A stretch of 64,000 bases of DNA from Nocardiopsis sp. NRRL B-16309 (GTDB lineage Bacteria > Actinomycetota > Actinomycetes > Streptosporangiales > Streptosporangiaceae). The DNA is taken from contig NZ_LGEC01000002.1 in NCBI RefSeq assembly GCF_001279585.1, forward strand, positions 199,584-263,583. Direction: 5' to 3'. The notes under the pieces are model-generated. The model saw nothing but the letters and a program-made list of their open reading frames with translations. It ran no database searches and was not told where the DNA came from. Shown in pieces: positions 51,324 through 59,985 of the stretch (its first letter is position 1; each line of letters begins with the position of its first letter). Both the position numbers and the translations under genes were made by a program.

Positions 51324-52514
51324 TCAGGTGTTGACGCGTACCGCGCCCGCGTAGTTGGCGGTGCGCACGGACGTCACACGCACGTCCAGTCCGGTGCGCG
51401 GGGCCTCCAGCATCATGCCGTCGCCGAGGTAGATGGCCACGTGGGAGATGTAGTCGGGGGCCGTCGGGTCGGTGCGCCAGAACAGCAGGTCGCCGCGCTC
51501 GATGTCGTCGAAGGCCACGCGCTCGCCGGCGTTCCACTGGTCGTGCGTCACGCGCGGGATGGTCACCCCGGCCTCCCGGAAGGCCCACTGCAGGAGCCCG
51601 GAGCAGTCGAAACCGACGTTCGGGGTCGTCCCGCCCCACACGTAGGGGACGCCGAGCTGGGTCTCCGCGTGCGCGATGACCTCCTCGATCACCGTCTCCG
51701 GGACCGCGTCGCCGGACACGTCCGGCTCGGGGTCGTCGGCGACCAGTTGGAGGGAGACGTCCTCGCCGACCGCCTCGCCCAGGGCCTCGTGCAGCTCGTA
51801 CAGGTCGGCGTCGGGGGCCGAGACGATCAGTGCGTTGCCCTCGGGCATGCCGAGTTCGGCGGCGCGCTCCCGCGAGACCAGGGCGTCGATCCCCGCGATG
51901 CCGGAGGTGGCGTGCGTCCACACCTCCAGGGGGACGTCGCCGCGGCCGCCCTCGACGGTCACCTCGCTGCCCACGTTCAGATCGCGCTCGGTGCCGACGT
52001 CGTTGGACAGGGCCACGCGGCCCTCGGCGACGCCCTGCCAGATCTCGTCGGACTCGGCGGAGGGCTCGGGGGCGTGGTTGCGGAAGCTGGACGGGTTCAC
52101 GCCCAGCACGGAGGTGGGTTCCCCGTCCACGCGCACGCGGGCGGCGTCGACCCTCAGGACGTGCTCCACGCCCTCGATGTCGCGGACGGCGTCCACCGTC
52201 TCCCGGGGCAGGGTGGTGGGTGCCACGACGAAGTACTCGACGCTGCGCGCCTCCCGGAAGGGGGCCACGTAGGCGTCGCGGCGCAGGTCCTCGGTGTCGG
52301 CCACGTCGGGGGCCTCGGACGGGGAGTCCGCGGCGCGGTCCCGGGGGTGGGAACCGCTCGGGGCGTCGGGGGACAGCTGTTCGGAGACGGCGGGACGGTC
52401 CTCGACCACCGGGTCGGCCCAGGCCGGGGCGGCACCGAAGGCGGTGAAGGCGACCGCGAACGCGGCCGTGGTGCCCGCGCAAGTTCTCAAGCGGCTCCGC
52501 ACGGGGGGCCTCAT
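51324..52514 (-). CDS. Secreted NlpC/P60-family cell-wall peptidase
   Basis: A 396-residue exported protein. A signal peptide (residues 1-33: RSRLRTCAGTTAAFAVAFTAFGAAPAWA) precedes an acidic Pro/Ser/Asp linker. Residues about 85-270 form a region of unknown fold (VEYFVVAPTTLPRETVDAVRDIEGVEHV, VTVEGGRGDVPLEVWTHATSGIAGIDALV). The C-terminal NlpC/P60 domain has the nucleophile C304 in NVGFDCSGLLQWAF, catalytic His in ISHVAIYLGDGMML, and YVWGGTTP before the Cys. It should cut the D-Glu-diaminopimelate bond of stem peptides. The ATG at 52514 directly follows GGAGAGG and gives the correct signal peptide. Confidence 0.92.
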   Translation of the reverse strand: MRPPVRSRLRTCAGTTAAFAVAFTAFGAAPAWADPVVEDRPAVSEQLSPDAPSGSHPRDRAADSPSEAPDVADTEDLRRDAYVAPFREARSVEYFVVAPTTLPRETVDAVRDIEGVEHVLRVDAARVRVDGEPTSVLGVNPSSFRNHAPEPSAESDEIWQGVAEGRVALSNDVGTERDLNVGSEVTVEGGRGDVPLEVWTHATSGIAGIDALVSRERAAELGMPEGNALIVSAPDADLYELHEALGEAVGEDVSLQLVADDPEPDVSGDAVPETVIEEVIAHAETQLGVPYVWGGTTPNVGFDCSGLLQWAFREAGVTIPRVTHDQWNAGERVAFDDIERGDLLFWRTDPTAPDYISHVAIYLGDGMMLEAPRTGLDVRVTSVRTANYAGAVRVNT

Positions 52515-52639
52515 CCTCTCCAGGACCCGTCGGGGCGGGGTCCCCGGGGGCACGATGTCGGTGCGGTACGTTCCGGATCCAAGAATGGGTGTAGCGGCGC
52601 CGGTTGGCAAGAAGCCCACGCGGTCCGATATCGGACGTC

Positions 52640-52965
52640 CACCTCACGGCCACGGAAGCGATACGCGCCCGCCCGCAGACGGAACGGAACCGGGGAACGC
52701 GGCCCCGCCGCAACGCCACACCCGTGCCCCCGCCACACCACGCGCCGCCCTGCCCACACCCGCCGCAACACCGCATCCGCAGCCCAAGTCGCACCCACCC
52801 CGCCGCAGGCCGCCCCGGCCCCACACGCCGCACCCGCCACACTCGCCCCGACGCGCGCCACCCCGCCCACACCCGCCATACGCGCCGCAACGCCATATCC
52901 GCAGCCGAAGTCGCACCCACCACACCCGCCTCACACGCCACACCCGTGCCCCGGCACACCCGCCC
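52640..52965. repeat. Low-complexity CA/CC-rich degenerate repeat region
   Basis: Variants of CCACACCCGCC fill this gap between the two minus-strand genes. A 39-bp segment recurs at 52761-52799 and 52883-52921 with about three differences, and a shorter copy lies near 52708. Frames across it are Arg/Gly/Cys or Pro/His-rich and are not genes. Confidence 0.75.
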
Positions 52966-54677
52966 TACCGCTCGTCGTAGGAGTCCGTGACCGTGGTGGA
53001 CAGCGGGAAGCGGACCGGCGTGTCCCCGAAGAGGGTCGTGCGTGTGCGCGTCTCGGCCTCGGCGACCGCGCGCACGGTCTCGTCCGCGTACTCGCGGGGC
53101 ACGTGCAGTACGACCTCGTCGTGCACGAAGAACACGATCCCCGCGCCCTCGGGCAGCTCCGGCAGGCCCTGGCGCAGCGCCGCCAGCATGACCAGCGCCC
53201 ACTCGGCCGCGCTCGCCTGGACGACGAAGTTGCGCGTGAAGCGGCCGTGCGCACGCCGGCGCCGCTCTCCCTCGGATCCGGCCGTGCGGGCCTGCCAGTC
53301 GGCCGGCGCGGGCGAGGTCCGCCCCAGCCAGGACCGCACGATGCCCCCGCCCTCCCCCACCCGCGCGGCGGCGTCGACGTACTCCAGGGCGCGCGGATAC
53401 AGGCGCCGCATGGTGGCCAGCAGCGGCGCGGCGTCGCCGGAGGTCTGCCCGTACATGGCCGAGAGCACACCGATCTTGGCGCGCTCGCGGTCGCCGCCCA
53501 CCTGGTCGGCCAGGCGCGCGTAGAGGTCGTCCTCGGCGGCCGCGGCGGCCAGGGCGGCGTCGCCGGAGACGGCGGCCAGCACCCGGGGTTCGAGCTGCCC
53601 GGCGTCGGCCCGGACCAGGACCCAGCCGGGATCGGCGCGCACCGCGCGGCGGATGGCCCTGGGGATCTGCAGCGCCCCTCCCCCGCGGGTGGCCCACCGG
53701 CCGGAGACGACTCCTCCGACGACGTAGTCGGGCTGGAACCGGCCGAGCCGGAGACCGTCGGGGCCGGGGCGCTCGCGCACCCAGGTCTCCAGCCACGCCC
53801 AGCCGTTGGCCGAGTGCAGGCGGGACAGCTCCTTGTACCGCAGCAGGAGGGGCACGACGGGGTGGTCGACGCGTTCCAGCTCCCACGAGCGGGTGGAGGA
53901 GACCGGGTGGCCGATCCACGCCATGGCCCGCAGGACCTGGGCGGGCGAGTCCGGGTTGACGTCGCGCCCGACCGCGTCGGAGATGCGGGCGGCGAGGTCG
54001 GCGAGGACCGCGGGCCGCTGCCCCGCCGGAGGCCGCGGACCCAGGAGTTCGGTGAGGACCTCGTCGTGGACGTCGGGCCGCAGGGGCAGGCCGTCGCCGC
54101 TCATCTCGACGGCGGCGAGGCCGCCCGCGGACTCCACCGCGGCCAGCAGTTCCATCCGCTCGCGGTCGGGCAGTGCGGCCAGGCGCCGGCGCTGGTCGTC
54201 GTGCACCTCCCCGAGGGCGGCGAGCCGGTCGGTCCCGGGCGGCAGCGTGGAGCGGTCGGCCTCGAACAGCGCGGGCTGGGCGGCCGTGCCCTCGCCCAGT
54301 GGGCGCACGGGGTCCTCGGGCACCGGCCGGTCGTGCAGCCGGGCCCAGGCCGCGCCGAGGGAGTGCGGTTCGGCGTGGCGGACGTCGTGCCCCAGCAGGA
54401 GCGCCTCGGTGAGGGCGACGTCGTGGCAGCGCGACACCCGTGCACCGGCCCGGACGAGGTCGGGGTAAACGTCCTCGCCGGACGACCAGACCCACCTGGG
54501 CGGTCGCGGACCCGACGGGCCCGGGCCGGAGGCGGCACCCCGGGGGCGGACGCCCTCCGCCTCGGCGCGGCGCACGGCGTCCGCGAGGTCGGCGACACGG
54601 CGGACCGGGCCGGGGCTCCCGTCCAGTTCCTGGATCCACCCGCCGCCCTCGCCGTCGGCGACCACCGCGATCCGCAT
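52965..54677 (-). CDS. DNA polymerase I-like protein (family A, degenerate exonuclease domain)
   Basis: A 570-residue protein, much shorter than PolA because the 5' nuclease domain is absent. The polymerase half is complete. Motif A is VRADAGQLEPR with D358 and the Q, E and R of the usual DYSQIELR. Motif B is RERAKIGVLSAMYG with K401 and Y409; the position equivalent to E. coli Phe762 is Leu. Motif C is FVHDEVVLH with D520-E521. The N-terminal 200 residues correspond to the 3'-5' exonuclease region but I see no DxE proofreading site. Such proteins are widespread in actinobacteria as 'bifunctional 3'-5' exonuclease/DNA polymerase'; the exonuclease label looks unjustified here. ATG at 54677 gives a beta-strand start (RIAVVADGEGGGW). 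Confidence 0.9.
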   Translation of the reverse strand: MRIAVVADGEGGGWIQELDGSPGPVRRVADLADAVRRAEAEGVRPRGAASGPGPSGPRPPRWVWSSGEDVYPDLVRAGARVSRCHDVALTEALLLGHDVRHAEPHSLGAAWARLHDRPVPEDPVRPLGEGTAAQPALFEADRSTLPPGTDRLAALGEVHDDQRRRLAALPDRERMELLAAVESAGGLAAVEMSGDGLPLRPDVHDEVLTELLGPRPPAGQRPAVLADLAARISDAVGRDVNPDSPAQVLRAMAWIGHPVSSTRSWELERVDHPVVPLLLRYKELSRLHSANGWAWLETWVRERPGPDGLRLGRFQPDYVVGGVVSGRWATRGGGALQIPRAIRRAVRADPGWVLVRADAGQLEPRVLAAVSGDAALAAAAAEDDLYARLADQVGGDRERAKIGVLSAMYGQTSGDAAPLLATMRRLYPRALEYVDAAARVGEGGGIVRSWLGRTSPAPADWQARTAGSEGERRRRAHGRFTRNFVVQASAAEWALVMLAALRQGLPELPEGAGIVFFVHDEVVLHVPREYADETVRAVAEAETRTRTTLFGDTPVRFPLSTTVTDSYDER

Positions 54678-54717
54678 ACGACCAGTGTGGCCCGCGCCGA
54701 CGACGATCCGGCGGGTT

Positions 54718-54785
54718 CCCTGGGCCTGTTCCGCGGACGCTCACCCCGCCTCGCTACGGACGGCGTCCGCGGAACACGCCCAGGG
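54718..54785 (-). terminator. Long imperfect inverted repeat
   Basis: CCCTGGGC and TTCCGCGGACGC (54718-54740) pair with 54763-54785 with a 3x3 internal loop, 20 bp in all. It probably ends the dehydrogenase transcript upstream of the polymerase gene. The rest of 54678-54944 shows no gene. Confidence 0.6.
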
Positions 54786-54944
54786 AGTGTGGGCCTTCGG
54801 GTGAGCGAGCGGTCGTCAGTCCCTCTCCCGCACGACGATGGACGACGTTCGGCCGGAAGGTGTGCACGAGCGCGGAAACGCGGCGCGGAGACGCGGCGAG
54901 GCAGCCTGGCGGCCGCGAGCCCGGAATGCCGCACACAACACCGT

Positions 54945-55865
54945 CTAGCGACCGGGGCGCACCACGTTGGCCAGGGGCCTGCCCGCGGCCCACCGCGCGA
55001 GCTGGTCGTCGACGAACGCGCGGGCACGCGGGTAGAAGGCCGCGGAGCCCCCGGCCACGTGCGGCGTCAGGTACACCCCGGGCTGGTCCCACAGCGGGTG
55101 CTCCGCCGGCAGCGGCTCGGGGTCGGTGACGTCCAGGGCCGCGCGGACCCGCCCGCCCTGGGCCAGCAGCGCGTCGGTGTCCAGCACCGGGCCGCGGCCC
55201 ACGTTGACCACGAGGGCGTCGTCGGGCAGAAGGGCGAACTCGGCGGCCCCGAAGAGCCCGCGCGTGTGCTCGGTCAGCGGGGTGACCAGGACGACGATGT
55301 CGGCGTGGGGCAGCAGGCCGTGCAGCTCACCGATCCCGTGCACGCCCTCGTCCGGCCTGGCCCGGCCGGCCACGCGCACGACGTCGGTCTCGAACGGCAC
55401 AAGGCGGCGCTCGATCGCCTGCCCGATGCTGCCGTAGCCGACGATCACCACGCGGCAGTCGGCCAGCGAGCGCAGGTCGGCCGACCCCCACCGGTGCCCC
55501 TTCTGGTCCAGGGCCCAGCGGGGCAGGTCGCGCTGGGCGGCGAGGATGAGTCCGAGGGCGTGCTCGGCCGTGCTGGCGTCGTGCAGCCCGCGCCCGTTGC
55601 ACAGGGTCACGTGGTCGGGGATCAGGGGCAGGACGTGCTCGTAGCCGGCCGACACCAGCTGGAGGACCTCCAAGGACGGGAGCCGGGACACCAGGTCGTA
55701 GCGCCCGTCCACGCCCTGCGTGGAGGGCGCGTAGGGCACCTGGTAGAAGCCCACGTCCTCCAGGCCGGTCTCCGGGGCGGGTCCCCCGGCATAGATGTCG
55801 ACGTGCAGGGAACTCGGCGCGTTGTTCCGGTTCTGCTCCCACTGCACGAGTGCCCTACCGCCCAT
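54945..55865 (-). CDS. D-2-hydroxyacid dehydrogenase (NAD(P)-binding)
   Basis: A 306-residue oxidoreductase. The Rossmann loop is VIVGYGSIGQAIERRL near residue 142, with an Arg after the next strand (VAGRARP) hinting at NADP preference. Catalytic residues are Arg in NVGRGPVLDTDALL, Glu-type acid in ALDVTDPEPLPAEHPLW and His in TPHVAGGS. NGRGLHDASTAEHALGLILA is the usual substrate-side helix. ATG at 55865 has GGAGGGG 10 bases upstream. It lies between an RNA methyltransferase and the polymerase gene, which gives no substrate clue. Confidence 0.92.
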   Translation of the reverse strand: MGGRALVQWEQNRNNAPSSLHVDIYAGGPAPETGLEDVGFYQVPYAPSTQGVDGRYDLVSRLPSLEVLQLVSAGYEHVLPLIPDHVTLCNGRGLHDASTAEHALGLILAAQRDLPRWALDQKGHRWGSADLRSLADCRVVIVGYGSIGQAIERRLVPFETDVVRVAGRARPDEGVHGIGELHGLLPHADIVVLVTPLTEHTRGLFGAAEFALLPDDALVVNVGRGPVLDTDALLAQGGRVRAALDVTDPEPLPAEHPLWDQPGVYLTPHVAGGSAAFYPRARAFVDDQLARWAAGRPLANVVRPGR

Positions 55866-55910
55866 GAGGCCGCACCCCTCCGCTCCGCTCGGTCCGTGTC
55901 AGAGGCCACT

Positions 55911-56750
55911 CTAGGGTGTGCCATGCGGCGGCCGTCGGGCGCGCCCGGCCAGCTCGTAGCACGCCACGGCCGCGGCGGCGGTGACGTTGAGGGAGTCGAC
56001 GTCGCGGTCGGCCATGGGGATGTGCACCCTGTCGGAGGCGCGCTCCAGCCAGCGGGAGGACAGCCCGTCACCCTCGGTGCCCAGCAGCAGGCCGACACGG
56101 TCGTCGGGGCCGAGCGCGGCCACCGCCTCGCGCAGCGGCAGCGAGTCGGCTCCGGGGGTGAGCGCCATGAGGCGGAACCCGGCCTCGCGCAGGGTGTCCA
56201 GGCCTCCGTACCAGTCTTCCAGGCGGGTGTAGGGCAGGGTGAACACCGCGCCCATCGACACCTTGACGGCGCGGCGGTAGAGGGGGTCGGCGCAGCGCGG
56301 GGCGAGCACGACGGCGTCGATACCGAGCCCGGCGGCGCTGCGGAAGATGGCGCCCACGTTGGTGTGGTCCACCAGGTCCTCCAGGACGACGATGCTCCGC
56401 GCTCCGGCCAGGACCTCCGCCAGGCCGGGCAGGGCGCGGCGCCGGTAGGCGGCCAGCGCGCCGCGGTGCAGGTCGAAGCCGACCAGCCGCTCGGCGGTCT
56501 CCTCGCTGACCACGTACAGCGGCGCGTCCGAGGCGGCGACCACGTCGTCCAGGGCCGCGGCCCGGCGCTCGGTGAGCAGGAAGCTGCGCGGCTCGAAGCC
56601 CGCGGCCGCCGCGCGGCGGATGACCTTGTCGCCCTCGGCCATGAACAGGCCGTGCTCGGCCTCCAGGTGGCGGCGCAGGTTCACGTCGCGCAGGCGGGTG
56701 TAGTCGGCCAGGCGCGGATCGGCGGGGTCACTGACCTTGATCACGTCCAT
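55911..56750 (-). CDS. TrmH/SpoU-family RNA 2'-O-methyltransferase
   Basis: A 279-residue SPOUT methyltransferase. Residues 1-100 form the substrate-binding domain (LRRHLEAEHGLFMAEGDKVIRRA). The catalytic knot domain has motif 1 LEDLVDHTNVGAIFRSAAGLGIDAVVL with the conserved Asn and Arg, motif 2 GLLLGTEGDGLS and motif 3 IPMADRDVDSLNVTAAAAVACYEL. It methylates a ribose in rRNA or tRNA; the exact site is unknown. ATG at 56750 is used; GTG two codons earlier (56756) is possible as neither has a strong ribosome binding site. Confidence 0.93.
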   Translation of the reverse strand: MDVIKVSDPADPRLADYTRLRDVNLRRHLEAEHGLFMAEGDKVIRRAAAAGFEPRSFLLTERRAAALDDVVAASDAPLYVVSEETAERLVGFDLHRGALAAYRRRALPGLAEVLAGARSIVVLEDLVDHTNVGAIFRSAAGLGIDAVVLAPRCADPLYRRAVKVSMGAVFTLPYTRLEDWYGGLDTLREAGFRLMALTPGADSLPLREAVAALGPDDRVGLLLGTEGDGLSSRWLERASDRVHIPMADRDVDSLNVTAAAAVACYELAGRARRPPHGTP

Positions 56751-56804
56751 GGCCACCCATTATCCAGCGGCGGCGCACCGCCCCGGAGGCTGCCGCGGTC
56801 CGGG

Positions 56805-57479
56805 TCAGCTGATCTGGTCGGTGACCGCGCGCAGGCGCTGCCAGCGGGCCTCCTCGCAGGAGCCCTTGCGGGAGAGCGTCGTCTCGACCTCCATGCCCTC
56901 CCAGGTACCCACGATGGTGGCCTCCTGGGGGCCGTAGAGCTTGTCCGTGCACACGGTGCCCTCGCGTACCTCGGTGAACAGCTGCTCGACGCCGGGGTCG
57001 ATGGCGACGGTCGGTTCGACGGCGCCGTCGGACCGCCCGTCCTCGTCCTCGCCCTCGACCTCGTCCGCGCCGGTGCCGGCGTCGTCGGCGGGCTCACCGA
57101 CGCCGGTGGTGTCCACGCCGGTGGTGTCCACGGGGTCGGAGCCGAGTTCGGCGGCGGCCTCGGCCAGCGCGGCGCAGGTCTCGGGGTCCTCCTCGGCGTC
57201 GCCGGAGCAGCTCAGGGTCTGCACCCAGGCGCGGTCCCGGTCGCTGACCTGGATCTGGAGGAAGCCGACGGGGGCCTGCTGTTCGACCTCCTCGGGCTCC
57301 TCCACCACCGGGCCGGACTCCACCGTCGCGGCGGAGGTGGCGGTGTGCGCCTGCTCCGGCGGCAGCATCGAGGGCCCGACCAGGACCGCGTACGCCGCGG
57401 CGCCGACGGTGCACGCGCCGACGAGCAGGTAGGTGCCGAGCGTGCCTCGGCCGCGGTGGTCACTGTGCGATGGGGACAT
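56805..57479 (-). CDS. SSI-like serine protease inhibitor with N-terminal membrane anchor
   Basis: A 224-residue protein related to Streptomyces subtilisin inhibitor. Residues 15-37 are a hydrophobic segment (signal or anchor), then an acidic Glu/Val/Pro linker. The inhibitor part has four Cys in the SSI arrangement: LSCSGDAEEDPETCAAL, then VCTDKLYGPQEATIVGTWEG (reactive-site loop with Lys near P1) and GSCEEARW. Between the second and third Cys lies an acidic insert of about 50 residues (DTTGVDTTGVGEPADDAGTG, VEGEDEDG) not found in classical SSI of about 110 residues. ATG at 57479 has GAGGG 9 bases upstream. A trypsin-like target protease is likely from the Lys. Confidence 0.85.
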   Translation of the reverse strand: MSPSHSDHRGRGTLGTYLLVGACTVGAAAYAVLVGPSMLPPEQAHTATSAATVESGPVVEEPEEVEQQAPVGFLQIQVSDRDRAWVQTLSCSGDAEEDPETCAALAEAAAELGSDPVDTTGVDTTGVGEPADDAGTGADEVEGEDEDGRSDGAVEPTVAIDPGVEQLFTEVREGTVCTDKLYGPQEATIVGTWEGMEVETTLSRKGSCEEARWQRLRAVTDQIS

Positions 57480-57767
57480 GCCAAAACCCTCGGGGGTCGG
57501 TGGACACGTGGTCCTCAGTCCGCGCGGAACAGGGGCCGCGCGTCGGTCTGGGTCCAGGAGTGGGGCCCAAGTGTAACGGTGGGGTCGGTGTGCTCTCGGG
57601 TGGGCACAGTAACAAAGGGATCTCCCCGCTCCGGCCACCGGGCGCCGTCACGGAGGGCCGACCGGCCCCTTCCGCTGCGCCATTACCAGCGAGTAAGGTC
57701 CTGGTGAGGAATCGTTCGCGACAGGCTCCCGGACGTTCGCGTTCACCTTCGTGTGATGCCTGCCTCC

Positions 57768-57783
57768 GTGTGAAGGTTCACAC
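57768..57783. promoter_or_regulatory. Inverted repeat GTGTGAA-GG-TTCACAC, candidate operator
   Basis: A perfect 7-bp inverted repeat 108 bp before the first SBP-VWA gene, in the 412-bp divergent gap (57480-57891) with the SSI-like gene. A related TTCAC...GTGTGA arrangement lies at about 57742-57756. No other gene in the gap. Confidence 0.5.
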
Positions 57784-57891
57784 TCGCCTCCGTGAGCGCC
57801 GGGCGCGGCTCTCCGCGGCACCCCTGGCGGCGCTGGCGCCCGCGAACGAACGCGACCGGGAGCAGACCCCCAGCCAGACCCCGGAGTGCCC

Positions 57892-59628
57892 GTGTCCAGT
57901 GGACGCCACCGCATCGCCTCACCGGCCGTCTCGACCACCCGCAGGGTGGTCCGGTCCCCGTTGGGCTTCACCGTGATCGCCATCGCGCTCATCACGCTGG
58001 CCGCGGTCGCGGTTCCGGTCGGCCTGAACGTGCTCGGGTGCGGCGACACGCGCTACCTGCGGGTGTCGGCGACCCAGAGCATCGCCCCCGTGCTCCGCGA
58101 GGCCGCCACCGAGTTCAACGAGGACCGCCCCAGCTACGGCGGCGACTGCGTCTACGCGCAGGTGGACGAGATCGCTCCGCACCGGATCATGACGGCGGTC
58201 TCCGGCGGCCGGCCCGGGGACTCGACCATCGCCCCGCACGTGTGGGTGCCCGAGTCCTCCGCGTGGGTGGAGCTGGCGCGCGTGTCCGAGCGCGGGGCGC
58301 GGGGCATCGAGACCGATCCCCCGTCGCTGGCCAACTCCCCCGTGGTGCTGGCCGCGCCCGAGGGCGCCGAGGGACTGCCCGAGCCCGAGGACGCCAGCTG
58401 GACGCTGGTCCTGCCGGGCGAGCGCGAACCCGAGCGCCCCCTGGTGATGGTCGACCCCAACCGCGGCGCCGACGGGATGACGGTCATGCACGCGGTCCGC
58501 CGCCACCTGGGCACCGGGGACGACGCCGACACCGCCATGACCGACTTCGTGCGCGACGTCCAGCTCGACAGCGCCTTCGGCGAGATCGACCTGGGCACCT
58601 TCTTCACCGGCTCCCCGGCGGCGCGGGACCGGGTGGACCCGCTCATCGCCGCGCCCGAGCAGGCCGTGGTGTCCTACAACAGCACCCGCGCGCAGGACGC
58701 CCCGGCACTGGAGGCGCTCTACCCGTCCGAGGGCACGGTCGGCCTGGACTACCCCTACGTGACCGTCACCGACGACGCGTCCCTGGAGGCGGCCGCCGCG
58801 GACCTGTACGAGGTGCTGGGCGACGACGCCTACCGGACCCGCCTGCGTGAACTCGGGTTCCGCGACCCCGGCGGCCGGGCGGCGGCCGGACTGGCCGAGC
58901 GGCCGGGGGTGGCGGCCGAGGAGCCTCCCACGCACGAGGACCTGACCGGCGACGCCCTGCTGGCCTCGGTCACCGACTGGAACCGCCTGTCCATGCCCAG
59001 CCGCGCCCTGGTGCTCGCCGACACCTCGGCGAACATGGCGGACGGCCTCGACGGCGGCCCGAGCCGGATGGAGGTCGCCCGGCAGGCGGCGCTGACGGGC
59101 CTGTCGCTGTTCCCCGACGAGACGGACATGGGGCTGTGGCTGATGTCCGACGAACTCGGCGAGCGGGGACGCGAGGAGGCCGCCGACCTGCGCGAACTCG
59201 GCGTGTCGGGCGAGGACGGCGACATCACGCGCAGACAGGAGCTCGTGGGCGTCGCCGAGGACATCACGGTGGAGGGCGGCGGGTCCCGGTTGTACGACAA
59301 CGTCCTGGACGCCTTCGACGAGGTGCAGGCCCGCTACGACGAGGACAAGATCAACAGCGTCATCCTGTTGACCGCGGGGGCCGACGAGGGCTCCAGCGAC
59401 CTGTCCCACGAGGAGCTGGTGACGGCGCTCCAGGACCGGTTCGACCCCGAGCGGCCGGTGAGCCTGTTCGTCATCGCGTTCGGCGCCCAGGCCGAGGAGG
59501 AGCGCCTGCGCCAGATCACCGCGGCTACCAGCGGCTCGCTCTTCGTCACCGACGACCCGGACGAGATCGGCGACATCTTCCTCAGCTCGGTCTCCCGGAG
59601 GCTGTGTGTGCCCGACTGCGACAGCTGA
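57892..59628 (+). CDS. Solute-binding-protein/von Willebrand A fusion, copy 1
   Basis: A 578-residue protein. One hydrophobic helix (about residues 22-46) anchors or exports it. Residues 50-335 have the extracellular solute-binding type II fold (LRVSATQSIAPVLREAATEFNEDRP, PHVWVPESSAWVELA, SLANSPVVLAAPEG, VDPNRGADGMTV, GTVGLDYPYVTVTDD). Residues 370-565 form a VWA domain; its metal site reads D377-T-S-A-N381 where DxSxS is expected, and ILLTAGADEG replaces TDG. So metal binding is probably weakened. GTG at 57892 has CGGAG 7 bases upstream (57886 is alternative). Tandem with a paralogue. Confidence 0.85.
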   Translation: MSSGRHRIASPAVSTTRRVVRSPLGFTVIAIALITLAAVAVPVGLNVLGCGDTRYLRVSATQSIAPVLREAATEFNEDRPSYGGDCVYAQVDEIAPHRIMTAVSGGRPGDSTIAPHVWVPESSAWVELARVSERGARGIETDPPSLANSPVVLAAPEGAEGLPEPEDASWTLVLPGEREPERPLVMVDPNRGADGMTVMHAVRRHLGTGDDADTAMTDFVRDVQLDSAFGEIDLGTFFTGSPAARDRVDPLIAAPEQAVVSYNSTRAQDAPALEALYPSEGTVGLDYPYVTVTDDASLEAAAADLYEVLGDDAYRTRLRELGFRDPGGRAAAGLAERPGVAAEEPPTHEDLTGDALLASVTDWNRLSMPSRALVLADTSANMADGLDGGPSRMEVARQAALTGLSLFPDETDMGLWLMSDELGERGREEAADLRELGVSGEDGDITRRQELVGVAEDITVEGGGSRLYDNVLDAFDEVQARYDEDKINSVILLTAGADEGSSDLSHEELVTALQDRFDPERPVSLFVIAFGAQAEEERLRQITAATSGSLFVTDDPDEIGDIFLSSVSRRLCVPDCDS

Positions 59629-59985
59629 GGCCGCACGGGGGCGGCGGCGCGGCCGGATTTCGGCTCGAAAACGTCTCGATCAAATAACGGAATAGAATTT
59701 CGGACAGGCCACTTCACGTTCACTTGGGCGCGAGCCATGGCCCGGATCACCCGAGGTGACCGGTACTGCTTCGCCCCCCGAGCCTCTCCGTCACCGGACG
59801 AGCACCCGATGAACGGACTCCCACGGCATGCGCTCCCCATGACCAGTTGAGTACCGTTCCCACCAGTAACAGCCCAGTGGTCGGATGCGTCCCGTTGCGG
59901 ACCGGACAGAACGACCGCTCCCCGGACCCCCGGAACACACCCCCTGTACGACTCTCCGGCCGTACACCACCCCGTGAGGAATGCT
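59629..59985. promoter_or_regulatory. Intergenic region between the two SBP-VWA genes
   Basis: An AT-rich stretch (about 59665-59715) suggests a separate promoter for copy 2. No terminator-like hairpin stands out and no gene is seen. Confidence 0.4.

Noticed and set aside
52644..52943. Cys/Gly/Arg-rich small ORF between NlpC and polymerase genes
   Set aside because: Entirely within degenerate CA/CC-rich repeats; composition follows the repeat.
51237..57707. A 2156-residue plus-strand open frame across four minus-strand genes
   Set aside because: It is antisense to well-supported genes (NlpC/P60, polymerase, dehydrogenase, RNA methyltransferase, SSI-like); its product is Gly/Val/Gln/His-rich without domains, the usual shadow of high-GC coding DNA.
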